Shown here: positions 12,492-24,976 of the stretch, piece after piece
Numbering within the stretch: position 1 is the stretch's first letter
Layout: each line of letters opens with the position of its first letter
Assembly (NCBI RefSeq): GCF_001625215.2
Contig: NC_030384.2
Span: 41,574,390-41,638,389 of the forward strand
Direction: 5' to 3'
Length of the DNA: 64,000 nt
From: Daucus carota subsp. sativus
Lineage: Eukaryota; Streptophyta; Magnoliopsida; Apiales; Apiaceae
Translations under genes and position numbers: made by a program
Notes under the pieces: generated by a model
Told to the model about the DNA's origin: nothing
The model's database searches: none
What the model saw: the letters and a program-made list of their open reading frames with translations, nothing else

Positions 12492-15400
12492 ATGGATTCA
12501 GATTTTGGTGTCCCGAGAGAGCTTTCTCACTTGCAGAAGCTCCGATCTCAATATCAGCCGGAGCTTCCGCCGTGCCTGCAGGTATTTTTTAATTATTTTT
12601 TGTATTTATCATCTACAATGCTGAAAAATTATCAGTTTTTTTTGGGTGTTTTTTAAAAGTTGTGATCCCTACTTTGTTAATGCTAATATACATCTGATTG
12701 GTTGTTTGTGAATATGTACTTGATTTGTTTTTATTATTGTTGATATATAAGTGAGATTTTAGTTTAAGTTTGGGAATATAGTGTTCTAGAGTGAAGGGGT
12801 AGATCTCAGGTGTTGGATCATGGGGATGTTGTGGGTTGTTGGCCGGCTTCTTGATTTTAATGCAATGTGTTTACAATGAGTATGAGTTAAGATTTGGATA
12901 GTTGTGATTACTAGAATATATTTAGGAATGGGGAAACCGGAAAAGGTTGGATCACCTGGCATTTTCGGTTGGTATTGTTATTGACTCGTTATGGCAAGAA
13001 CATATCTCACTATGCTGAGTGTTCTTTTGCCTTGTGAACTTGTGAACTAAAGTTCTGGTGAAGCGAAGCCATGTTGGTCATCACTTCTTGCTAATATACT
13101 TTTATGTGGCATTTTATTGAAATTTTCAGAAAATGTTGCTCGGCTCCTTGCTGTTGATAATTTGTGTTTATGTGGACATAAATAATATCTGACTCTGCTT
13201 TGTAATTTACAGGGAAAAAGCGTGCGGGTAGAGTTTAGTGATGCCACTGCTTCTACAGATCCCTCTGGTGCTCACACCATAAGTCGATCCTTTCCGCATA
13301 CATATGGTCAGCCGTTGGCTCATTTTCTTAGAGCAAGTGCCAAGGTTCCTGATGCTCAGATAATCTCCGAGCATCCAGCAGTTAGGTATACACCTGAATT
13401 GGATTTCATTTTTCTTTCAGTTGACTTGCACAACAGGCCATCCTAGCTAAAAGTATTCGGATTGGAGTACCCAGTCAGAAAAACTTTTTTCTAGTTTAAA
13501 TCTGCATATGTATAAGTATTTAACTTGCTGTTTAAGTTTGTGCAAAACAAATTTGATTTTATAATAGAATCGTTTTGCTCAGATCTCGTTATGTTCCTGT
13601 AATGTGTGCCATAACAACAATAGACAGTGTTGGTATCATAAAGGTGAGGAAGAATCTTGTATCTAGTTGTATACTCAAACTAATATTTGTTATAAATCTC
13701 CTCAGGGTTGGAGTGGTTTTCTGCGGTAGACAATCACCAGGAGGACATAATGTCATATGGGGTCTTCACAATGCTCTTAAAACTCATAATACCAGCAGTA
13801 CTTTGCTCGGGTTTCTGGGTAAGTATTCTGCCTCTTCTGTTCAGCACAGCTCTTAAAATTTTCAAAATCCGTGCATTTAGAAATTGACTTCAAATTTCTT
13901 CGTTGCACTCCATTGTATAGATCAATTTTTCTTGCTGCAAATGAGCTTGAGTTGTCCAGTATCACTTCCATTATATTATTTGTTTGAGTTATGTGGAGTT
14001 AGCAGAAGAGACCTTTCTGCAATTCATATACAAACTTAAAGACATTTTCAGTATCAATTAAAGGCTCATTGTTATGAGTTTGGAGGTTATGTCTCCAGAA
14101 GAAGGAATGAGTTTGAAGTTTTTTTAACTGTGAGATTGCCTTTCTGTTCCATACCAGGTGGATCTGAAGGTTTATTTGCACAAAAGACTCTTGAAATCAC
14201 CGATGAAATACTGGCAACTTATAAAAATCAAGGTATCAGTAGAATGATGATTTAATATTAAGATGAAAACAATAATTATTTAATATTAAGATAAAGATCT
14301 ATTTAGATTCAATTCACTTATACTTTCTAATCCTGTGAAGGTGGTTATGACTTGCTCGGAAGGACAAAAGATCAAATAAGAACAACAGAGCAAGTAACTG
14401 CTGCATTATCAACATGCAAAGCTTTAAAGTTGGACAGCCTTGTCATTATAGGGGGTAAATTAGCTTCTCTCATCTCCTCTTGTCCTCCTTTTCTCCTCCT
14501 CCTCTAACAAGACAGTTTTTATACTGTAATAGGGGTAACATCAAACACAGATGCTGCGCAGCTTGCAGAAACTTTTGCAGAAGCAAAATGCCCAACAAAG
14601 GTACTTTTCTGTGCATAAGGCATCAGTCTGCAATCAGGATAATCTTCATTTAACTTTACGTAAACGTACCACAGATTGCGCTTCTATGATTCGATGGTAA
14701 TTGATTATGTTTGAGATCTGCAGGTGGTTGGGGTTCCTGTTACATTAAATGGGGATCTCAAGAATCAGTTTGTTGAAGCAAATGTTGGATTTGACACTAT
14801 CTGTAAGGTGCAGCTAGTCTTTATGTTGTGACAGATTATGTTATTTGCTTCTCATTGTCATCCTCTCTCAGAGGCTTACGATGTCATATTCTGTTCATAA
14901 CATTGGTGAATATTTGTTAAGTTAAATTTTTTTCTGGTATACAGGTCAATTCCCAGCTTATTAGCAATGTCTGCACTGACGCCCTTTCAGCGGAGAAGGT
15001 ATATATCCCACGTCCATACAAGGAATTTGACTGCCAACCTTTACTTATCCTCTTTATATTATTCTACTAAATAATCTGTTGTTCATGCACTTTATTGGCT
15101 AACTAGGTTTGTTTCTGCTTTTCTAAACTCAACTGAGCGACCTTTTATTTCTCCTCAGTATTACTATTTCATCAGACTCATGGGCAGGAAGGCATCACAT
15201 GTTGCTCTGGAATGTACTCTCCAGTCACATCCAAACATGGTCTGCCTTTTACTCTTATACTTTAATATTTATAATGCTTTCAGGTTCTTGTAGATGGATG
15301 CTGATTTATTATTTGCAGGTTATTCTAGGTGAGGAGGTGGCTGCAGAAAAACTCACTCTTTTTGACCTTACAAAACAACTATGTGACGCAGTGCAAACCA

Positions 15401-18397
15401 GAGCAGAGCAAGGTGAGAATATCATATTCCCCTCTGTGTTTTATGATGCTTATCATCCACTTAATATAATTTTATTTGAACAGACAAGTACCACGGAGTT
15501 ATCCTACTACCAGAGGGTCTCATAGAAAGCATTCCTGAGGTTTATGCTTTATTGCAGGTAAAGTCCAATAAGTTTTACATTGTTTGGTTGCTATTCAACT
15601 TTCCAAGTATTGTATCTTAAAATTTTGTTCTCCCAAGAATTCACTAAAGTGGTTATTGGTGTGGTTTAACATCTTATTATTACAGGAAATTCATGGTTTG
15701 CTCCGTGAGGGCCATTCAGTCGATAATATTTCCTCTAAATTGTCACCTTGGGCATCTGCCTTGTTTGAATTCTTGCCTCTGTTCATCAGAAAACAGGTCT
15801 ATATTCTAATTCATGTTAATGCGAATTTTACTATCTTCATGCTGAGGTACTCATTTTAAGTAGTTATATGGCAGTTGCTCCTCCATCCTGAATCAGACGA
15901 CTCTGCTCAACTCTCTCAGGTATTGGGAACTGTTGTTTTTGCTGTACTACGTAAATTTATTATTCAAATTAAGTAACTCTAAATATCTTTAAACCCTTTT
16001 AGATTGAGACAGAGAAGCTTCTTGCTCATCTTGTGGAAGAAGAAATGAACAAGCGCTTGGTATGTTAACCTTTCTGACAAATGACAGTGTGATGTTCAGG
16101 GACTCGCATTTTACTCACTTTCCCATATGAAAAATAATAGCCCACTTCCCACTTTCTTCTCAAGTCTTTATTTTTTTATTACATGAGAACACAACTACAT
16201 ACTCTTTGCCAGGTTATGAGATGGTGTGCAAAGGGAACATACTCATTGTTCTGACTATCATTTTTTAGTAGTTAGTAGCGCTCTCTAATTACAGTGGATG
16301 AACATTTTTATCTTTTCCCATCAGTTGCACCATTTGTTTGGTGTGGAAAGTCCTCCAGACTCTTTGGCTATTGGGCTGGTTTAGAAGTGCCGTAGGGATG
16401 TGCATGGCTTGTGCTGATAGAACTTTATAAGTTACTGATCAGACACACACGGTCTCTTTAATTTGACATTTATCTGCCCTCGGGCAATGTTATTGCTGAA
16501 TTTACCTTGACGTGAGTGTTCAAAGAAGCTGCGACATTTCTTTTTAAGTAAGCATTGTCGCAATGGTCTAAATCAAGATTTTTTTATTTTTTTTCTGGAA
16601 ACCTTCTAGTAATTCATTGTTGTTCTTTTTGAAGTCTTCTCTAGTGGAAACAATGCCTTAAAAATTAGTAGTCTTTCCCGACGGACGTATAATACCGTCA
16701 GTGCTTACTGAAGTTCAGACAAACCTTAAAAGTAGTTTTCTGTTTTCCAAATTTCATTTAGATTACTATGAAATTTTCTGGCTAACATTTTAAATATGAT
16801 GCTGATTTATGTAGCAACTGCAATTTTGTGTATGCATACTCAACTGTTTTTCATTTAGATCCCGTTTGAGTGCTTGTAAACACGTTTTCTTTCTCAATCG
16901 AATAAAGAATTTATCACATTATCATCGAGTAAAACCTCAATTTGGTGTTTCTTTTGTGATCTAAACAGAAAGAAGGGACATACAAAGGAAAAAAATTCAA
17001 TGCTATTTGTCACTTCTTTGGCTATCAAGCTCGTGGATCTTTGCCGTCGAAGTTTGATTGTGATTATGCTTATGTAAGCAGTTTTACTCTGTATATAAAT
17101 TTCATTTGAACTGATTTTTTCAGCATTATATTAACATTGATCTATGTGGAGTCCTTCAACCGACCTGTGGATTAAAAATTGTTTGCCAACCAATCTTCAT
17201 ATAGGTGCTTGGACACATAGCCTACCATGTTCTGGCAGCTGGTCTTAATGGGTACTTGGCAACTGTAACTAACCTGAAGAATCCTTTGAACAAGTGGCGT
17301 TGTGGTGCTGCCCCAATAACAGTACGATAATTCTTTCTACACACAGACAAGCTTGTGTGTCAATTTTCACATGTTAGGGATATTAAAACAATAAACTTAT
17401 CTTTCAGTTTTGTTTTTCAAGTAAAAGGGTTTTAATGATAAATATTTACTTCTGTTCGTGCTTGCCTGATCTACATTTGGGTTGAGTGGTTGATTGTTTT
17501 GTGTTACTGTATATTTTTGCAACTCCTCGCATAGAAATGACTCCTCTAAAATTTCTTGTCAGGCAATGATGACTGTCAAACGATATGGCAGCGGTCCAGG
17601 GGGCGCATTTAGCGGGAAACCCGCTGTTCATCCTGCTACTGTGGATTTGAAAGGCAAATCATATGAGTATGTCATCTTGTGTGATTTTCTTGAAAGTCTT
17701 TTATGCAATGTTTATGCTTATTCAGAATTTCAACATACAAGCTTTGCCTTGCACAATATTGGTAGATAAAATGGCTTATCACCACCGTTAATATATTGCG
17801 TCTAAGTCACTATATAATGCAGGTTGTTAACTCAAAATGCTGCAAAATTTTTGCTCGAGGACATTTACAGAAATCCAGGACCCCTTCAGTTTGATGGTCC
17901 TGGAGCTGATGCAAAGGCTGTGACTTTGTGTGTTGAGGATCAGGATTATATGGGCCGTATCAAGGAACTGGAAGTATATCTTGACAAGGTACATATGTGT
18001 AACTTTATGCATTACAATTTGTAACTTATAGGTGACCTAATTTTTTATTCTAGCAAAAGTGCATCGGAAAGGCTTTAAAACTAATTTTATTGATATTAAA
18101 AAAATATGGATCTTTAATATTCTAAAGACTAAATTTTATATTTATATCACATTTTGTGCATCAGGAGAATAAGAGTTGAGATTTTAGCTATCAGTTCCTT
18201 GAGAATTTAATTACCTTTTACATGGGTGGAAATGCATTGATTAATCATTAATAGCATACACATGTCTATGTTGCCAGGTGAGGACTATAGTGAAACCAGG
18301 ATGTTCACAGGATGTTCTGAAAGCGGCATTGAGTGCCATGGCTGCTGTGACAAATATTCTCTCCATGGTGTCGTCCCCAGCCAACAGCGGGGTGTAG
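12492..18397 (+). CDS. PFPA: Pyrophosphate--fructose 6-phosphate 1-phosphotransferase, alpha (regulatory) subunit
   Basis: Nineteen exons join in frame to 614 residues, the usual length: 12492-12581, 13213-13385, 13706-13818, 14158-14232, 14341-14454, 14533-14600, 14724-14807, 14945-14998, 15159-15239, 15319-15412, 15484-15557, 15686-15796, 15875-15919, 16003-16059, 16969-17073, 17205-17321, 17563-17666, 17823-17988, 18278-18397. The protein begins [20 protein letters not shown]. It carries [40 protein letters not shown], the fructose-phosphate-site phrase [13 protein letters not shown] and [10 protein letters not shown] near the C-terminus. Cytosolic PFP reversibly phosphorylates fructose 6-phosphate with pyrophosphate. 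In this subunit the catalytic loop reads GGVTSNTDA rather than the GGDDSNTNA of the beta subunit, consistent with its regulatory role. No lesion was seen. Recognition is certain; all splice sites are canonical. Confidence 0.95.
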
Positions 18398-19605
18398 ATG
18401 CAAAAAGTACTTGCACAGCGTTGAAATTTTACTATGAGGCATTTTTCTAATTTTCCTTTGTTGCAGAGTTACAGATGAATAGATTTGATCAAATTTGATG
18501 AGAAGAAACCTTGGCTTCATCTAAATTTTGTAAAATTTTCATTTTAATAATCTGAAGGAATATCTCCACGGTTTTACATTCTGGAATCATCTACCCTAAA
18601 GTAAGGTTTTAAAGTCTGACCTGGATGCTATTTCATTTATTTGTAGTTTGACCGAAATTCAAGCATCAGCTCCTGAGAGGCTGAGAGTCTGAATTCTGAA
18701 GTGGAGTGATCTGATTGTCAACATTTTCTTTAATGAGTATAACAAATAGCACGGAAAAAGACTGTTTCACCTGTTTATGTTATGTCGAAACTGGCCTCAA
18801 TTTCGAGCTGAAATGTCATCTCAAAAATATGGCATATCATATCTCATATTAAAACACTACATCGTGTAAGCTTATAACAATAAAACGTAATATGATACAA
18901 CGTTTAAGGGATATTTAGATTATTTCATAACGTTATATCAGGTTTATAGGTATTTGACTGTTTTTTTTTTGAGTATGGTAAACGCTGCATAATGTAGCAT
19001 TTCTGTTTTTTTTTAAATTAAAATAAATTATAAATTGATAATTGAGAATATATTTTCCAGACTTGATATTTGAGACATTATTACTTGAAGTTGTGATAAA
19101 GGGTGCCAAGATTTGGAGGAGAAACTATGTTGCCTGGGGGAACCGAAAAAGAGACTGTTGCTACATTGTCAACATTGTTCATGCCAATTAAGATTACCCT
19201 GGATTTCATCAAGAGCAATGTATTGTCTCTTGCAAAAAGATCATAACTAATTATTTGGAAAGGGGCTAAAACTCTCCTTGTTAAACCCTGTATTAGTTCA
19301 TTAGTTGTAAGAAACAACTCAAATATTTGTCCCACTGGCATATTCCTAACAGAGTCACAGATCCTGATATTTGTCCCACTGGCATATTCCTAACACAGAT
19401 CCTGATGTATATTGATGCACAGTATATTACGAGCATCCACAAGGATCTTTGGTCAAGCTGCCCCAATTTCAGACATTATTTTCGCGTAGACAACAGAGAA
19501 TGAATGGAGTTCATGTAAGAATATGGTCTATATAGTAATGTGGTTGCCATCATTCATCTTTCACAGGAGTACAAGAAGTGTGTGTGATTTTGCAAATCAG
19601 CAAAA
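18398..19605. other. Space between the converging PFP and PILS genes
   Basis: This holds the two 3' UTRs and AT-rich spacer. No gene is visible. A short tandem duplication lies at 19323-19406. Confidence 0.5.
19323..19406. repeat. Tandem duplication, 44-bp period
   Basis: Two near-identical copies begin ATATTTGTCCCACTGGCATA at 19323 and 19367. The second lacks four bases. It is probably a local slippage product downstream of the PILS gene. Confidence 0.8.
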
Positions 19606-22600
19606 CTAACCAACCAGCCACATGAAGAAAGTACACCAAAGAGAGAGTGACACCAATGCACAAACATAACAGCATAGCATAATCACAGAACACTCGCTTT
19701 CACCTTTGCCGAACAACTGCATCATGGTGCCTGTAACGTGGCACAGACGAGTCAAACACAGTTAAAGTTTTGTTTTCAGCCCTCCTGTATTTACTAAATG
19801 AGGCCAGATAACTTGGGTGACTGTCCTAAATAATCAAGGCGACGACTGATGAATGTTACCTATGTTCATGGCAGGTGGAAGTGCAAACTGAAGCAGAAGG
19901 ACAAACTGATACAAGGGGTCTGCCTGTACCAAATTCAGATGCACTGCAGCTTTTACCACGCCAATGCCCACCGAAGGTAGAACAATATAACGGGCTACTA
20001 TGATGCCAAAAACCATGAATTTTGGTGTTCCTGATGATCGCAAACCTGCACAAAAATCAAAGGTATTAGATGTTTGGCTTGTACAAGAGAAACTCCATCC
20101 ATAACTAAATCATGCAGATGTTACCTTTAAGAAGGTTGGCTCCAATTATCAGAGTGAGAAGTGGGATGGCTCCATCCCTGCAAGCCATCAAGTATATTTC
20201 AATGTTGACTCTCCAATACATGTCTTCAAATATGACAAAAAATTTAAATTAAATGTATTCAATGAGAACTGTGTTAAAGAAATGACCCGAGCAAGATGAT
20301 AGTGTCTTCAATCACATGGAAGGGAGCTGAATCACCGATCATCGATTTTCTAAGTGGAGGTATAAGTCCAACTATGAACCCAACAATCTGTTAATAGATT
20401 GCATTATTCTTACCAGGCTTAAGAACAATCCACTTTGTAATGTATTTTGTTAGAATGCCAAAATATATTACAGATGATACAAATCATAATAAATCTAAAA
20501 CAGGAAAAGTTGAACATTATTAAGTAATGCAAGAAGCAGAATCTTACCGCTCCATTGGTTGAAGGGGCAAACAACTTCTTTAGATTGAGCTTCCCTGAGA
20601 GCTCCATCGCGTGCTGCTTTATTTTATATGTAAATCCCAACTGCCAACAGATCTAATTATGATTAACTTTCAACTCACTAGTTAGTGCCTAATATTTATC
20701 CTCATTGACCTGCAAGGTTGCATAACATCTAACAAGGCTGCTGGCTTTACTTATTAGTGGTATCCCTGGACCATTCGATCTATCAAGGTCTTCTCATTCT
20801 CAATCATCAACAAGAGATGGTACGATAAAATGATTACTTATAAGGCTTCTAGAGGTCTTCTACTTTAAACTTCTAGAACTTAACAATAGGCATTTTGGAC
20901 GTGTAGACAATTACGTAAGTTAAGGTTTGTGTTTAAGAGACTTGCATTACATTAAACTATCGGTATAGGAACTTATATTTTAAAAAGAACTTATTAAATC
21001 AGATATCTACTTTTATGCTCGTATCCAACAAAATTCACATGTTATAACAAGTGTTTCATATTATCAAACTGCTGAACCAAAACAGGCCTGTAAATTGTTA
21101 CAGGACTTGTAATTCTATTAATTTTTTAGCCATAGTTTGGTAAATTGAATCCGTTCATGAAGACACTTAGGAATCATGCTCAATCCTAGAATTTTTAAGG
21201 CCAGTGTAAAGCCATGATTGAATAGGAATGGGATGCCTATGCAAGACTAGTTTTGTCCTTGTATCATTTTGTCAAGTACACACTATATGTTGAAATTACT
21301 AGCAAGGAGAACGAAAAAGTAAAAAGTTGTGGATGAGCTTCTCATAACGCTGAGGTACTAATCAAGAAATGTAGAAAAATGACATATTCAAGGACTAACC
21401 TCAGGTTCTTCATCGAATCTGGTTGAGGGCAATGCATCTGCATGGTCTTCAGATCTTACAAATCTTATTGGAGAATGTCGAGCTTCAATGAGACTCCCTT
21501 GTTCTGCAATATTTGGTTCCATTGTGCATTTACCGATGGAGGAGACACTTAGTTCTTCTGGAATTGCTTGTATAGATAACCTCAATACATTATAAACATA
21601 AACCCATAGATATATGGCTCCTATCTGCAATTCAACAATAACCAGATTGTAACATTATATCAAGTACCTGGCAGAACAGAGTCTCATTTTCCTTCTATAT
21701 TTGCATCTAAGCTTATATTTGCATAAATACATTATCTCAATCAAATCTTTTTTATTGCACTGATTGTAAAGCATTATGAATTTACCCTATTGCTTCAAAT
21801 GATTAAAAAATGTCTTTATGAGCAAAATGGTTGTCCTATTCACAAGTTTCTGTTCACCCTCTACCATGTACAGTAATATTAAAAAAATTAACCACTAGCA
21901 ATAGGTATATACCGCCATTGAAAGTGAAACATAAGTCAATCCATATGAATTACATGCATAACGATCTCCAAACGGACTTCCTTTCTCTTTGCAAACTGCT
22001 GGGACAATAATAATGGGAATGGCGCCAAGGTTTCCTATATTCGTCAAAGGAACAAAATGTTATGAATAAAGCATAGGGAATACTACTGCCATGGGAATGG
22101 GTAAGTACTAATTAACTTGAATCTGCAATATTGTACAGGACTATAAAGTAACTTCCACGAAAACATGATTTGGGGAAAATCTGAAGATGGTATACCAGCG
22201 GCACAACAGCCTACAACAAGGCCTCGAAGATGTGGTGGTGGTCTTGTTAGTAAATTAACCACCCAGCCCAGCAAGGAACCAACAACAAATGAAATGAGGA
22301 TATTTAAGGGCATGAACCACCTACAGAAAACAAGGAAGCAACCAAACTTAAAAAATGATATGATTGTTCATTACAGACAGCATGCTGATGTAAGAATAAG
22401 AAGGTAACTCACAACTTAATAATGCTTTCATATGTTATGGTTTTCGCCAAGTTGCTTGTTATAAGTGCTGGACTGAACACATAAAATACAATCTGTTTGC
22501 AAGAAGCAACCATGTCATCACATCAAACGGAGACTTATTCATCACAAGAAAAACCATTTCTTCAAAACTATTAATTTGGAGTCGAGAAAATGCTCCAGAA

Positions 22601-23949
22601 AATTTCGATTTTGACCATTTGTGTGACAGGCAATCTTAACATACGGAGGCATATATTTGTGCACACACAAACCTATAATATGTTCCAGATATGAGGGACC
22701 AAGGGAACATCGTTCTACATGATAACTAAGAGCAAGTAGAATCGTGGTGCTAAAATACATATAGATTTTGCTATATTATGATCAAAAAGTGATTTTGGAT
22801 GTTGAAATAGAACTTATACTCCAATGATAATTTTAGAATAGCACCAAATTATCTAAATATAACTATATTTCACTCGCTAACTCATTAAATGCACTATTTT
22901 ATTTGTCAACATTACTTTAAATGTTGATTTTTCACTTGCATGCTTATGTGTGAAACTGTGAATTATAGCAATACCTATGCTTGTGTTCTATATTTAGCAC
23001 CAAGTATAGTATTTTGCTATTTTGCATCCATGTTTAGCATCCCATTGGAATGAGGTTTTTTTCTTGGGTGCTATATCATAGATATAACACCACTTTTAGT
23101 ACCTACATTGGACTTGCTCTAACATAACTGTAGTTAAATTGATCAACATAATGGAGAGATTTACATAAACGCGGTTTGTTGGTGTTAAAAATTATTTTCA
23201 TAGGATGAGGGATAAGAGTTTTATTTTAATAATTTGGACACGTTTACTATCTATTTCAGGTCTCAGAAGTCAGAAGGCATCCGTTCAACATTTCAGGTGC
23301 CCATGTCATGACTTCGACTCTCTTATCTGACATGTTTCTGTAAATAGTCTCTCTACTCTCGCAAGTAAGGGGGTAAGATTGCGTACATCCTACTCTTGTC
23401 ACACTCACCCTTCGAGGAGATAAATGAGCAAGTCATCGTTTTTTTGTAAGCAGGAGATTGTGGATTAAAGTTTCTACCCAAGTCCCTTTCAGATATATAA
23501 TTAGAAGGTGCATTAAGAACCAGACCCAAGTTTATCTGAATTTTAGCTAAATAACACTGAAAAATAATTTAATATCTAGGTTAAATTTGCCTAAGCTCTA
23601 CATATCAAGTAACAAAGCCGCACTTAGGTTTATCTGCAAATTGCATTATCTGTTAGTCCATCATACATGGATCGTGATCTCGATTAAATCATGGCAGCTA
23701 ACTAGTATTTTGTTCGAGAAGATTCTAAACATTAATACAAGTATGCAATTGACAATAGATGAGACACTGAGTTTTACGCACAGTGTTGAGATGTTTACGT
23801 GCATCCGGGCTGAGTACGTTGATATGGTCTAGAGCAAGCAATGATCCCAGAGCAGTGAGCAAAAGGACCTTGACCACCGGCACTGAGGCAGCAACAAAAA
23901 GGCTGAAAAGCCGCATTAGCCCAATCACTCCGACCACTTGACTTGACAT
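19606..23949 (-). CDS. PIN-LIKES (PILS) auxin carrier, copy A
   Basis: Ten exons in transcript order: 23949-23782, 22492-22413, 22320-22196, 22034-21913, 21624-21400, 20640-20548, 20387-20287, 20177-20125, 20045-19860, 19730-19606, joining in frame to 425 residues. The protein is a Mem_trans-family carrier. Hydrophobic segments are grouped at the N-terminus (VVKVLLLTALGSLLALDHI, then IVFYVFSPALITSNLAKTIT) and the C-terminus, around a charged loop in exon 5. Family landmarks include WFMPLNILI, LVVGCCAAGNLGAIPIIIVP, GANLLKGLR, ADPLYQFVLLLQFALPPAMN and a final QLFGKGESECSVIML. PILS proteins sit in the ER membrane and reduce nuclear auxin signalling; that role is inferred. The first ATG is used; a second at 23916 gives 414 residues and matches copy B. 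Copy B, downstream, has the same exon lengths except exons 1 and 5. Confidence 0.9.
22730..23119. mobile_element. PIF/Harbinger (Tourist-like) MITE in intron 1 of PILS copy A
   Basis: The termini are GAGCAAGTAGAAT and, reversed on the right, GAGCAAGTCCAAT, with TAA flanking both sides (22727-22729, 23120-23122). Size is 390 bp, without coding capacity. The element carries phrases such as GTGGTGCTA and its inverse near each end. It lies inside an intron and should be spliced out. Confidence 0.75.
23335..23420. mobile_element. SINE-like fragment in intron 1 of PILS copy A
   Basis: The stretch around TAGTCTCTCTACTCTCGCAA and GGGGTAAGATTGCGTACATC matches a phrase common to the 3' part of several plant SINEs. 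The rest of a SINE, with its pol III boxes and tail, was not recognised. It is labelled from memory of the motif only. Confidence 0.35.
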
Positions 23950-24976
23950 TTTTCACATATCAAACAGATACAAATCAATTCAAATCATAAGATGGAATAC
24001 ATAAAAGAAAAATGTACTATCGCACTAACAAATTTAACCTAAAATGATCACAACTCAAAGGTACTATAGATTATATGAGAAAAGACTTACTATAACACCT
24101 AAAAATAATATAGACTCGCCAAATAACAAGAGAGAATTGAATTTAAAGCGAAGACGAGTCGTAGAAAATCAGGGTCTATTTGAGATTGTTACGTAGATCG
24201 AAGTGAAGGAATGTGGGAAGGGTTGTAAAGATGTAAGTTGAGATTTGTAGAGTGGCTAGTCAAACATAAATAATGGTTGCGTACTTGAAGGGAAGAGGGA
24301 GCGACGCGGTTCCAATCTGCATGAACAAATTAACTTAAACTTATCTTTGGAGTAGTAACATTTTAGCCTTTTAGGTATGGAAAAAACTTGTGTGGTAGTT
24401 TCTGTAGTATATTGTGATAAAATGCCTTTAATTACCGATCACAAGTAAAGCAAAAATAAATGAAACTAGTCCCACAATGTAGAGGGCATAAAGGGAAAAT
24501 AAGTTGTATGTGTACTGCTTGTGCTGCAACTATTAACAATTTTTTGGGGGCATTCCGAATGAAGAAATGTGGCCCGTTGTCAACAGGCTCATGAACCGGC
24601 ATGATTCCCCAGTGGAAACCGCAGCAAATGTCATCAGCTAACCCCAATCAGGAAGAGGATGGTCTAGATTTTTTAGCAGTGAACCTGGAAACTTCACTTT
24701 TTAAATTTTAGATAGTTTTTAACTAATTTATACAAATCTTAATATTTGCATAAATCGGGGCATTTGCAGCAATCACCACACAGTGTAATCAACTGGCAAA
24801 AAAGATGAAAAACCAGGAAGAAACTATGTATTGAAGCTATATTTTCAGTTCAATATGCTATATTTCAAAAATACATGTTGAAGGGTGCAACACATTCTTT
24901 TCCTGTAGTCTTGTAGCAGTTCTTTATTTTCACACCTTCGAATCTGTAATCCTTTCATGTGGTAGAAATAGCGGAA

